Made by a program: the position numbers and the translations under genes | Notes under the pieces: generated by a model | What the model was told of the DNA's origin: nothing | What the model saw: only the letters and a program-made list of their open reading frames with translations | The model's database searches: none | NCBI GenBank assembly: GCA_903927415.1 | Contig: CAIYMZ010000100.1 | Span: forward strand, 1-24,651 | From: an uncultured Alphaproteobacteria bacterium | GTDB taxonomy: Bacteria; Pseudomonadota; Alphaproteobacteria; Rickettsiales; UBA1997 | Direction of reading: 5' to 3' | Length of the DNA: 24,651 nucleotides | Shown here: piece after piece, positions 14,625 through 21,924 of the stretch | Layout: every line of letters starts with the position of its first letter | Numbering within the stretch: the stretch's first letter is position 1

Positions 14625-15581
14625 ATGCAACAAATCGGGATCACAAAAATCATTATTCATCTTCGATCCCAAGCTATATCTAGGCACATTCAAAGTTGGA
14701 CAAAAGAGAAAATTTTTACCAAAAATCCGCAGTTATTTTGTTCAGGTTTAAAGGGGTTTAGATATATACCAAATCTGATTGTTTTTCTAAGTTTATTTTT
14801 TGCTCACATCTCTTTTGCACAAACTCCAATCACCACCGATTCTCGCATCAGAACTTTGGTCTATAATCCAAATGAAGTTTATGAGCTGAAGTTTTTTTAT
14901 AATTACCAATCATTCATCGAATTTTCGGAAGATGAAGAAATCGAAATGATTTCAATCGGAGAAGCTTTTGCTTGGCGCTTAACTCCAGCTGGTAAAAGAT
15001 TGTTTGTGAGGCCGCTAGAAATCGCAGCTCACACCAATATGACCATCATAACAAATAAAAGAACTTATCATTTTGATATCAGGTCTGATGAATTCAGCGG
15101 TAAGGCTGACGAGGATTTGATCTACACGGTAAGATTTTTCTATCCACAGATTGGTCAACCTTTGCCGATTCCACCACAGCTAGCTGTGCCAAATGTTGCG
15201 GCAAAACCATTAGTATCAAAGCCGATCATTAAAACTCCAATTCCTGGAGCGAATGTTGCGGAAAGATTACCCGGCATTATTAATCGCAATCCGGAGGGCG
15301 TAGAGTTAAATTTTGATTATAGTTTGGCCGGGAAATCTGACAATATTGTGCCGTTAAAAGTTTATGATGATGGCAATGAAACCTTTTTCCAATTTGCAAA
15401 TGACAATTTGGTAATTCCCTCAATCAGCGCAGTAGATGTTAGCGGTAATGAACAAACTTTAACTTACATCATCCGAGATAATTACGTTGTATTGCCAATG
15501 ACAGCAAGACAGTTCACCCTGCGTTTGGCCGATAGCCTGCTTTGCATCTACAATAACAAACTTCTGACAATTAAGAGGTAA
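14625..15581 (+). CDS. virB9: VirB9-family type IV secretion outer-membrane-complex protein
   Basis: VirB9 forms the outer-membrane core ring with VirB7 and VirB10. A secretion signal is clear at residues 45-65 (hydrophobic LIVFLSLFFAHISFA, cut before QT). After it comes the VirB9 N-terminal domain (DSRIRTLVYNPNEVYELKF), a Pro-rich linker (about 185-215), and the C-terminal domain (ELNFDYSLAGK, VYDDGNETFFQF, YVVLPMTARQFTLRLAD). The only ATG in frame lies 44 residues before the signal peptide core; there is no in-frame ATG, GTG or TTG nearer, so the protein has an unusually long basic N-region or uses a rare start. AAAGGGG near 14750 would suit a start at ATA/CTG just downstream. The gene ends 15 nt from the convergent protease gene. 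Confidence 0.88.
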   Translation: MQQIGITKIIIHLRSQAISRHIQSWTKEKIFTKNPQLFCSGLKGFRYIPNLIVFLSLFFAHISFAQTPITTDSRIRTLVYNPNEVYELKFFYNYQSFIEFSEDEEIEMISIGEAFAWRLTPAGKRLFVRPLEIAAHTNMTIITNKRTYHFDIRSDEFSGKADEDLIYTVRFFYPQIGQPLPIPPQLAVPNVAAKPLVSKPIIKTPIPGANVAERLPGIINRNPEGVELNFDYSLAGKSDNIVPLKVYDDGNETFFQFANDNLVIPSISAVDVSGNEQTLTYIIRDNYVVLPMTARQFTLRLADSLLCIYNNKLLTIKR

Positions 15582-15596
15582 CAGGCCATATTTCAT

Positions 15597-16217
15597 CTAA
15601 TGTCCCGTTAGAATTAACTTATCCCGATAAAATTCGTATTTTTTAAATTTCCTCAAAAAGCTCATTCCGAGCAGCGCCACCCCCATATCAGCATTATTCA
15701 CCGAAGCCGCAACATTGTGAAATTTTATATCTCCCACCTTTATTTCGCGAAGTGTAATTGACGCTCCCCAAGATATGCCATTAGCAGTCTGATAAGGTTT
15801 GTTGAAGATTAATTTTTTGAAATCGACCCCAATTTTTTTAGCATCATCAACTCCAATCACGAGATCGCTGGCTCCCGTATCAATCATGAAGCGCATCGCA
15901 ACTCCATTCACATCTGCATCCATGTAAAAATGCCCATCTTGCGAAAGGTTTATTACCAACTCTCCCGACTCATTTATCCGTGCAGCAGTGGGATTTATTT
16001 CACCTAAAACTCGGTTTTTAAGATCAGAAAATTCGTAGCGGTAAGAATAAAGAATAATGATCATTAACCCTACAGCCGACCAGATTACGAGATATTTTAA
16101 AATTTTACCAAAAGCAAAATCTCGACGCGAAAATAAACTTCCGGCCATCACCAACAAAATTAAAAGCAGATAAATAAAATTCTGCCAATCGCCACTTTCA
16201 AAACTATTAAAGCTCAT
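15597..16217 (-). CDS. Membrane-anchored retropepsin-like aspartic protease (TIGR02281 type)
   Basis: A clan AA aspartic protease with two N-terminal membrane segments (about residues 14-30 and 39-59), placing the catalytic part in the periplasm. The domain begins with GELVINLSQDGHFYMDADVNGVAMRFMIDTGASDLVIG; Asp113 in DTGAS is the active-site residue, and ALLGMSFLRKFKKYEF is the usual C-terminal strand. The single-motif form implies a dimer. This is the family common in alphaproteobacteria as TIGR02281. I start at ATG 16217 (206 residues), which overlaps hisC by 11 nt; an ATG at 16271 would add 18 residues with no sign of conservation. It is last in the parA-parB-hisC string. The substrate is unknown. 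A second retropepsin, rimB, is also in this window. Confidence 0.85.
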   Translation of the reverse strand: MSFNSFESGDWQNFIYLLLILLVMAGSLFSRRDFAFGKILKYLVIWSAVGLMIIILYSYRYEFSDLKNRVLGEINPTAARINESGELVINLSQDGHFYMDADVNGVAMRFMIDTGASDLVIGVDDAKKIGVDFKKLIFNKPYQTANGISWGASITLREIKVGDIKFHNVAASVNNADMGVALLGMSFLRKFKKYEFYRDKLILTGH

Positions 16218-17292
16218 CGCAGATTTTTTGTAAAATTTCCAAAACTCGCAGATTTTCTTCTTCGGTTCCAATTGTCATGCGTAGGCAATTTGCAAGGCCG
16301 TAAGCGGTCATTTCACGAAAAATAATTCCGCTTGCGAGCAAAATTTGATTGGCTTTTTGACAGGCTTCGACATTGCCAAAATCGAGTAAAATAAAATTAG
16401 CGATTGACGGATGGGCATTGATTTTCTGCTGCTTGGCAAGCTCTTCAAAAAAAACTTCGAGCCATTTTTTATTATGATTTTTTGAAGCGGTAAAAAATTC
16501 TTCATCCTGTAGAGCTGCTATTGCTGCAGCTTGGGCTGGTCCACCAACATTAAATGGTCCACGAATTTTATTTAAAATATCGGCGATGTAGCTCGAGGAA
16601 TAGCTCCAGCCAATGCGTAACGAGGCCAAGCCATAAATTTTTGAAAATGTGCGAGTGATTACAACATTTTCATGTTTGTTCACAAGCTCGATGGCATTTG
16701 GGTAATCAGGCTCTTCCACAAATTCTTCGTAAGCATGATCGAGCAGGATCAAAATATTTCTCGGCGCGCCTTTGATTAATTTATCAATCTCAGATTTGTT
16801 CAAATAAGAGCCCGTCGGGTTGTTAGGATTGGCAATAAAAATAATTTTTGTTTTGGAAGTGATGGCAGAAAGAATGGCGCCAACATCTGCTTTGAGATTT
16901 TTTTCCATCACCTTAACAGCCCTTGCACCAACACGCTTCGCAGAGATTGGATACATTAAAAATCCATGCTCGCTGTAAATTATTTCGTCATCAATGCCAG
17001 CGAAGGCCGAGGTTAGTAGTGCAATGATTTCATCAGAACCAGCGCCACAAACTATTCGCTCGGGATCAATTTTATTTTTGGCAGCGATTGCTTCGCGCAG
17101 TGGATTGCAAGAGCCGCCGGCATAGCGAGAAATTTCATCAGCATGATTTTTGTAAGCCGCAATCGCCTTTAAACTCGCACCCAAAGCATTTTCATTCGAA
17201 GATAGTTTTATGGCTTTTTTGCTGCCAATTTTTGCTTTTCCGGGAACGTAATTTTCAATTTCTGAAATATAGGAATGAGCTACTGGTTTCAT
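16207..17292 (-). CDS. hisC: Histidinol-phosphate / aromatic aminotransferase
   Basis: A 361-residue PLP-dependent class I/II aminotransferase of the HisC family. The N-terminus (YVPGKAKI...KLSSNENALG) is characteristic. The PLP sites are IVCGAGSDEIIALL, ANPNNPTGSYL, DHAYEEF and FSKIYGLASLRIG with the Schiff-base Lys218, then the C-terminal LRMTIGTEEEN. HisC converts imidazole-acetol phosphate to histidinol phosphate; members of this group also act on phenylpyruvate and prephenate-derived acids. With no other his gene nearby, an aromatic aminotransferase role is an equal alternative. The start overlaps the parB stop by 4 nt (ATGA), so it is translated with the partition operon, an odd context. 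Confidence 0.93.
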   Translation of the reverse strand: MKPVAHSYISEIENYVPGKAKIGSKKAIKLSSNENALGASLKAIAAYKNHADEISRYAGGSCNPLREAIAAKNKIDPERIVCGAGSDEIIALLTSAFAGIDDEIIYSEHGFLMYPISAKRVGARAVKVMEKNLKADVGAILSAITSKTKIIFIANPNNPTGSYLNKSEIDKLIKGAPRNILILLDHAYEEFVEEPDYPNAIELVNKHENVVITRTFSKIYGLASLRIGWSYSSSYIADILNKIRGPFNVGGPAQAAAIAALQDEEFFTASKNHNKKWLEVFFEELAKQQKINAHPSIANFILLDFGNVEACQKANQILLASGIIFREMTAYGLANCLRMTIGTEEENLRVLEILQKICDEL

Positions 17293-18185
17293 TTTTCTAA
17301 TCTGTGAATTAATTGCTGAATTTTTTCAAACTCGCTGAATTTAATCGAAATTCTTCCACTATTTCTGAAGGAATTATAGGAAATTTTTGATTCCATGCCG
17401 ATGAGTTCGGAAAGTTTGTTTTCTAGGATGGTCAGATGCTCGCTATTCACGAATTTTATTTTGGATTCAGTGCGAACAAAAAGCGGAATATTTTTAATCT
17501 TTTCTATTTTTTCATCTCGCACCAAATCTTCGATATGTCTCACGGTTAGAGATTCATCGATGATTTTTTTGGCTAATTTTTCGGGATCATTGGAATTAAT
17601 AATCGCACGAGCATGTCCCATCGAGATGAGCTTTTGATCGAGCAAATCGCGCACTTTTTGCGGCAAAGAAAGGAGGCGCAAAAGATTGGTGATGTGACTG
17701 CGACTCTTGCCAACTCTTTTTGCAATTTGTTCTTGGCTGTAAGCAAATTCTTCGATTAGTTGTTTATATCCGTCAGCCTCTTCAACCAAAGACAGGTCGG
17801 TTCTTTGAATATTCTCGATCAGAGCTAATTCTAGAGCTTCGTGATTGTTAAGTTTTTTAACGATCGCTGAAATTTTCGACAGGCCGGCAAGGATAGCGGC
17901 GCGAAATCTTCTCTCGCCGGCAATGATTTCATATTGATCTTCGTCGCCAATTTTGCGCAAAAGCACTGGCTGAATTATGCCGTTCTCTTTGATTGAATCA
18001 GCCAATTCTTCCAATTCAGACTGATTGAAATTTTTTCGCGGCTGATAAATACCAGCCGTGATTTTTGTGATATCTATCGACTCAATTAGACCTTGATCAT
18101 GTGAAATATTTGGTAGCGAATTTTTTGATTTACTTTCTCCGAGCAGTGCTGACAAGCCTCGCCCTAATTTTTTTTCTTCCTGCAT
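17289..18185 (-). CDS. parB: Chromosome partitioning protein ParB
   Basis: ParB binds parS sites near the origin and spreads to build the segregation complex moved by ParA. The 298 residues show the N-terminal ParA-contact segment (KKLGRGLSALLG), the ParB/Srx domain with YQPRKNF, ENGIIQPVLLR and the CTP-binding box GERRFRAA, the helix-turn-helix SQEQIAKRVGKSRSHITNLLRLL, and a C-terminal dimerisation region. The ATG at 18185 has a clear AGGAG ribosome binding site at 18196-18200, one of the best in the window. It lies 29 nt after parA. A parS-like sequence (18200-18215) occupies that gap. Confidence 0.96.
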   Translation of the reverse strand: MQEEKKLGRGLSALLGESKSKNSLPNISHDQGLIESIDITKITAGIYQPRKNFNQSELEELADSIKENGIIQPVLLRKIGDEDQYEIIAGERRFRAAILAGLSKISAIVKKLNNHEALELALIENIQRTDLSLVEEADGYKQLIEEFAYSQEQIAKRVGKSRSHITNLLRLLSLPQKVRDLLDQKLISMGHARAIINSNDPEKLAKKIIDESLTVRHIEDLVRDEKIEKIKNIPLFVRTESKIKFVNSEHLTILENKLSELIGMESKISYNSFRNSGRISIKFSEFEKIQQLIHRLEK

Positions 18186-18199
18186 AATTTTATTTCTCC

Positions 18200-18215
18200 T
18201 GTTTCATGTGAAAAT
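18200..18215. promoter_or_regulatory. parS-like site between parA and parB
   Basis: TGTTTCATGTGAAAAT matches 13 of 16 bases of the bacterial parS consensus TGTTTCACGTGAAACA, with mismatches at positions 8, 15 and 16. It overlaps the parA stop codon and touches the parB ribosome binding site, so ParB bound here could also damp parB expression. Binding is not shown by sequence alone. Confidence 0.5.
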
Positions 18216-19015
18216 TATTTGAGATTTTCTTTTTCAAGAATCTCTCTTGCCAATTTGATGTAAGAAACTGATCCGGGACATTTCGGATCGTAAACTATTC
18301 CCGGAAGGCCGTGAGACGGCGCCTCCGACAGACGCACATTTCGCGGAATACTATTCTTAAAAACCTTATCTTTTAAAAAGTTACGAACGTCGACTTCAAC
18401 CTGCTCGGTCAATTTATTCCTACGATCATGCATGGTTAGAATGATGCCGCCGATAACTAGATGATGGTTTAAATTCTCCTTCACCAAATCCAAAGTTGTT
18501 AGGAGGTGACTCAATCCTTCAAGTGAAAAAAATTCACATTGCATCGGGATTAAAATTGAATCAGAGGCCGTCAAAGCATTAATGGTGAGCATCCCAAGAG
18601 ATGGTGGACAGTCGATTAAAATGCAGTCAAAATCATGAATCACTTCTTTTAGTGCTCGACGTAACAAAAATTCTCTTTTTTCAATTCCAACTAACTCGAC
18701 TTCGCAAGCAGACAAATCAACGGTTGAAGTAACTATTTTAAGATTTGGAATTCTCGTTGGTACCACGGCATCTTTAATGCTGCATTCACCAATCAGAATT
18801 TCATAAATGGTTTTTTGTCTTTGTGATTGCGCGATTCCAAAACCAGTACTGGCATTTCCTTGGGGGTCAATATCGACCAATAAAATTCTTTTTTTAATCG
18901 CCGCAAAAGCAGTGGCGAGATTGACAGCTGTAGTGGTTTTTCCGACTCCGCCCTTTTGATTTACGACAGAAAAAACCCTTGCCCGCCTGTGATGATGTTC
19001 GTGATGATGAGACAT
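18215..19015 (-). CDS. parA: Chromosome partitioning ATPase ParA (Soj)
   Basis: ParA is a deviant Walker ATPase that binds DNA non-specifically and moves ParB-parS complexes. The 266 residues include the deviant Walker A KGGVGKTTT (21-29), ILLVDIDPQGNAS, DCILIDCPPSLGML, and PMQCEFFSLEGL in the switch region; SEAPSHGLPGIVYDPKCPGS closes the family pattern. The first nine residues (MSHHHEHHH) are a natural histidine cluster not usual for Soj proteins; there is no alternative start before the Walker motif, so it appears genuine. parB follows after 29 nt. The gap to tadA upstream (19016-19237) holds a parS-like site and a long inverted repeat. Confidence 0.96.
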   Translation of the reverse strand: MSHHHEHHHRRARVFSVVNQKGGVGKTTTAVNLATAFAAIKKRILLVDIDPQGNASTGFGIAQSQRQKTIYEILIGECSIKDAVVPTRIPNLKIVTSTVDLSACEVELVGIEKREFLLRRALKEVIHDFDCILIDCPPSLGMLTINALTASDSILIPMQCEFFSLEGLSHLLTTLDLVKENLNHHLVIGGIILTMHDRRNKLTEQVEVDVRNFLKDKVFKNSIPRNVRLSEAPSHGLPGIVYDPKCPGSVSYIKLAREILEKENLK

Positions 19016-19081
19016 ATTTTGATAAATTTAAAATCAGGATCGAGGCAACTTAAAAATCATTTTTTGGCTGTCAAATATTTT

Positions 19082-19097
19082 AGTTCCACATGGAACG
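19082..19097. promoter_or_regulatory. parS-like site upstream of parA
   Basis: AGTTCCACATGGAACG matches 13 of 16 bases of the TGTTCCACGTGGAACC form of parS known from Pseudomonas, and 11 of 16 of the TTTCACGTGAAA form. It lies 67 nt upstream of the parA start. It also overlaps the outer arm of the inverted-repeat array around 19124-19196, so the likeness may come from the repeat. Confidence 0.4.
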
Positions 19098-19123
19098 GGG
19101 ATTATCCCTTCAAACACACCAGA

Positions 19124-19196
19124 TGTCATGCTGAGCTTGCCTGCGCATGATTCAAGCCCGGAACCAGAATCATGCGCAGGCAAGCTCAGCATGACA
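19124..19196. repeat. Perfect 30-bp inverted repeat (palindromic element) between tadA and parA
   Basis: Arm 19124-19153 is the exact reverse complement of 19167-19196, around a 13-nt spacer. The arms start TGTCATGCTGAGC and end in GCGCATGATTC. Farther out, GATTATCCC (near 19100) is mirrored by GGGATAATC (near 19219), and AGTTCCA (19082-19088) by TGGAACT (19232-19238), so the whole 19082-19238 block is nested-symmetric. No T-tract follows on either strand. Length and perfection fit a dispersed palindromic or MITE-like unit better than a terminator. The rest of the gap holds no gene I can support. Confidence 0.85.
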
Positions 19197-19237
19197 TAAA
19201 GAAATTTTGTGAGTGATGGGATAATCACCCATGGAAC

Positions 19238-19681
19238 TCACCTCTTCGATCTAAAAAAACTTTGCAGCAATTCTCGCGATTCTTCTTCGGAAATTCCGGA
19301 ATAAATTTCCGGATGATGGTGGCAAGATGAGCTATTAAAAATCCGCGCACCATTTTCAACCGCACCAAACTTTTCATCAGAAGCAGCGTAATAAACTCGC
19401 CTAATTCTAGCCAAAGCAATCGCCGAAGCGCACATGGCACAAGGCTCTAGAGTTACATAAAGATCGCATCCATCAAGTCGTGAAGAATTTTTTATTTGAG
19501 CAGCTTGGCGTAAAGTTAAAATTTCCGCATGAGCAGTCGGATCATTTAAACTTAAATTTTGATTGTGAGCAGCGGCAATAATTTTTTCACCCTCGACAAT
19601 CACAGCTCCAACCGGAACCTCATCTTTTTCAAAAGCAATTTTTGCCTGACGCAAAGCCTCAAGCATGAAATTATTCTTCAT
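19238..19681 (-). CDS. tadA: tRNA-specific adenosine deaminase
   Basis: TadA converts the wobble A34 of tRNA-Arg(ACG) to inosine. The 147-residue protein carries the zinc and catalytic motifs HAE (residues 51-53, Glu53 as proton shuttle) and PCAMC (80-84, zinc cysteines), plus DEVPVGAVIV and ARIRRVYYAASDEKFGA, all typical of TadA rather than of free-nucleoside deaminases. The start overlaps the tatD stop by 4 nt (ATGA), and it is the last gene of the ubiA-nadD-tatD-tadA string. The outermost copy of the inverted repeat (TGGAACT) reaches the stop codon. Confidence 0.94.
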   Translation of the reverse strand: MKNNFMLEALRQAKIAFEKDEVPVGAVIVEGEKIIAAAHNQNLSLNDPTAHAEILTLRQAAQIKNSSRLDGCDLYVTLEPCAMCASAIALARIRRVYYAASDEKFGAVENGARIFNSSSCHHHPEIYSGISEEESRELLQSFFRSKR

Positions 19682-20472
19682 ATTGCTTGGGCTTTTTTAA
19701 AAATTTTGAAGAAATTTTTTGTGGTTTGTTCGGCGATTTTCTCACTGCTCAATCCTTTCAACTCAGCAATAAAATCCACAACATATTTGGTAAAAGCTGG
19801 TTGATTAATCCCTCCGCGATGCGGCGCTGGAGCGAGATAAGGCGAGTCTGTTTCGACTAATAAAAATTCCAGCGGCAAAAATTTTACGATTTCTTGCAGC
19901 TCCAAGGCATTTTTAAAAGTTACGATGCCGGAAATGGAAATAAAAATTCCGAGATCTAGCGCCTTTTTCGCGAGTTCTTTTGAGCTTGAAAAACAGTGAA
20001 GAAGTGCCGGAAAATTTTTATTTTTCTGTTCCGATCCCAAAATTTCCATCATGTCAAAATCACAGTCACGGCTGTGAATGATGGTCGGCAAATCGTTCTG
20101 CTGTGAGGCCTTGATGTGTTCGAGAAAACTAATTTTTTGTAAATTAATCGCAGATTTATCATGAAAATAATCTAGCCCAGTCTCGCCAATCCCGATAATT
20201 TTTGGATTTTCTTCGCAGATTTTTACTATTTCTTCCGCAGAAATTTTCGGCTGCTCAGCAACATTGCAGGGATGAATCCCAAGCGAGGCGTAAATAAAAT
20301 CGTAAAGTTTAGTGTAGCTTAAAATCTTCTCAATCTCAGTTGCTCGCGTGCAGATCGTTTGCAAAATTTTCACATTATTTCGCGCGGCATTTTCAATTAT
20401 TTCTTCCAGCTTCAACCCTTTCTGCTCAATGAGATCAAGGTGGCAATGACTATCGACGATGCAGTTATTCAT
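19678..20472 (-). CDS. tatD: TatD family metal-dependent deoxyribonuclease
   Basis: A 264-residue TIM-barrel hydrolase of the TatD family, with DNase/exonuclease activity in characterised members. Metal-ligand motifs are in order: DSHCHLDL (His9, His11), IGIGETGLDYF with the Glu, TIIHSRD, LLHCFSSS, and VETDSPYLAPAPHRG near the C-terminus. The length is normal. It overlaps nadD upstream and tadA downstream by 4 nt each, so translation is probably coupled. The pairing with nadD and tadA is housekeeping rather than a defined pathway; no tatABC gene is near. Confidence 0.94.
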   Translation of the reverse strand: MNNCIVDSHCHLDLIEQKGLKLEEIIENAARNNVKILQTICTRATEIEKILSYTKLYDFIYASLGIHPCNVAEQPKISAEEIVKICEENPKIIGIGETGLDYFHDKSAINLQKISFLEHIKASQQNDLPTIIHSRDCDFDMMEILGSEQKNKNFPALLHCFSSSKELAKKALDLGIFISISGIVTFKNALELQEIVKFLPLEFLLVETDSPYLAPAPHRGGINQPAFTKYVVDFIAELKGLSSEKIAEQTTKNFFKIFKKAQAI

Positions 20473-20972
20473 GAACCTTTTCTAATTTTACTCGAAGAAA
20501 TATCCAAATTTTTAGTAAAAAAAACTGAGTACCTATTTTCTTTTACAAAATTCCAAGCCCGAGTTTTTTTGACTTTCAGCAAAAAATTTTCACGTGAAAA
20601 AATTACCAAATGAACCATCGAAATTATTTTTTTGAAATTTTCCCAGCGATGAAAGTTCTCCAAATTATCCGCACCCATCAACCAAAAAAATTCGACATTT
20701 TTATATTTTGCCCGAAGCCGGCGAATTAATTTTTCAGTGTAAATCTCATCAAATCGCTGAATTTTGAGTTTAGAATGATTCTGAAGCAGTTTCTCACATT
20801 TTTCAATACGACCTACGTAGCCCTCATAAATCTTAGCGTCTTTTAGCGGATTTCTTTTGGTAGGAATCCACCAAACTTGGTTGAGCCCAAGTTTTTTTAT
20901 GGCCAATTCGCTGATGTAAACATGGCCTTGATGAGGAGGATTAAAACTTCCGCCAAGCAATCCGACTTTCAT
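20469..20972 (-). CDS. nadD: Nicotinate-nucleotide adenylyltransferase, short C-terminus
   Basis: NadD joins nicotinate mononucleotide and ATP to form deamido-NAD. The nucleotidyltransferase motif GGSFNPPHQGH is at residues 7-17, followed by VWWIPTKRNPLKD and FWLMGADNLENFHRWENFKKI. ISSSKIR (158-164) is the C-terminal ISSTxIR motif. The protein stops three residues after it, at 167, whereas E. coli NadD (213) continues for about 25 residues with a final helix. The stop lies inside the tatD start, so the gene may have been trimmed while keeping its core. I start at ATG 20972, which overlaps the ubiA stop by one base (TAATG); an upstream ATG at 21014 would lie inside ubiA. A parS-like palindrome lies within it (20586-20601). 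Confidence 0.92.
   Translation of the reverse strand: MKVGLLGGSFNPPHQGHVYISELAIKKLGLNQVWWIPTKRNPLKDAKIYEGYVGRIEKCEKLLQNHSKLKIQRFDEIYTEKLIRRLRAKYKNVEFFWLMGADNLENFHRWENFKKIISMVHLVIFSRENFLLKVKKTRAWNFVKENRYSVFFTKNLDISSSKIRKGS
20586..20601. promoter_or_regulatory. parS-like palindrome inside nadD
   Basis: ATTTTCACGTGAAAAA contains a perfect 14-base palindrome centred on CACGTG and matches 13 of 16 bases of the parS consensus (mismatches at positions 1, 2 and 15). It is 1.6 kb from the parA start. Intragenic parS sites are normal in bacteria. It is the best-centred of the three candidates here. Confidence 0.45.
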
Positions 20973-21832
20973 TATCCAAAAGTAATTGCGGTTAAAATTA
21001 AAATTCCGATCCAAAAATTATATTTAAAAACCGCCAAACAATTTTTCGAATTTTTGAAATCGCACTTTTTTATTTTGCGACTCAGTAAAAAAAACGTAAA
21101 AGAAATTAGCAGAAAAAATTCGAGCTCGAATTGCAATTGCCAGCCCAAGTAAATCAGGCTTAAAGTCATGATTAGCGCGAGCAGAATCAAAATCTTTTTT
21201 GGATGTTGGCCGAATTTTATGGCGGCTGATTTTACTCCGACTCGCAAATCATCTTCGATATCTTGGTAGGCGTAAATCGTGTCGTAAATCACCGTCCAAA
21301 TGACGGCAGAAAAATAAAGCAATGCGAAGTCAGAATCGATTTCACCTAGAATGGCAAGGCCGCTCATTAAAATTCCAAAATTAAATGTGAGTCCCAAAAA
21401 AATTTGCGGATAGTTAGTGATGCGCTTCATCAGCGGATAAGTCGCGACCAAAATCAGCGCAAAAAATCCGCTTAAAATTGTTTGCGAGTTGAATTGTAGT
21501 AAAATTAAAAATCCCAAAAACAGCAACAGGGCCAGTAGATTCAAGGCCTCACCGCGACTAACTTTTTCTGCAGCAAGTGGCCGAGATTTTGTGCGCGCAA
21601 CTTTTTTATCAAATTTTTGATCAAGTAAATCATTGATGACGCAGCCGGCGGAGCGCATCACAATTGATCCGACGAGAAATAAAAAAATCATCCGCAAAAT
21701 TTCAAAAAAATCAGCGCTTGGTAATTTTTTTATTGCGAGAGAAATGCCGAATAAACAGGGTAAAAATAACAGCCAAATTCCTGTGGGCTGATGGAGTCGT
21801 AACAGCTTTGTGTAGTTTGAAAATTTGCTCAT
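20972..21832 (-). CDS. ubiA: 4-hydroxybenzoate polyprenyltransferase
   Basis: UbiA attaches the polyprenyl tail to 4-hydroxybenzoate in ubiquinone synthesis, at the inner membrane. The 286-residue protein is largely membrane segments and carries the two Asp-rich motifs: NDLLDQKFD (residues 67-75) and YDTIYAYQDIEDD (about 195). KSRPLA follows the first motif as in UbiA proper. The ATG at 21832 gives the family N-terminus (KLLRLHQPTGIWLLFLPCLFG); an upstream ATG at 21913 would add 27 unconserved residues and would nearly reach pccA. The gene leads the ubiA-nadD-tatD-tadA string. The 92-nt gap to divergent pccA must hold both promoters. Confidence 0.94.
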   Translation of the reverse strand: MSKFSNYTKLLRLHQPTGIWLLFLPCLFGISLAIKKLPSADFFEILRMIFLFLVGSIVMRSAGCVINDLLDQKFDKKVARTKSRPLAAEKVSRGEALNLLALLLFLGFLILLQFNSQTILSGFFALILVATYPLMKRITNYPQIFLGLTFNFGILMSGLAILGEIDSDFALLYFSAVIWTVIYDTIYAYQDIEDDLRVGVKSAAIKFGQHPKKILILLALIMTLSLIYLGWQLQFELEFFLLISFTFFLLSRKIKKCDFKNSKNCLAVFKYNFWIGILILTAITFG

Positions 21833-21924
21833 TGACGACCTAAAGTATTTGATTTTTCGATCTTCGTTTCTAGCATTCGCCGCCTTTCTAAAAGCCTGCA
21901 AATACCAAATCAATCACACTTCTA

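Noticed and set aside
19124..19196. Rho-independent terminator for the tadA transcript
   Set aside because: The stem is 30 bp and perfect, far beyond normal terminators, and no T-tract follows on the minus strand.
19034..19228. 64-codon frame in the tadA-parA gap
   Set aside because: It is made mostly of the perfect inverted repeat, which stays open by chance in several frames.
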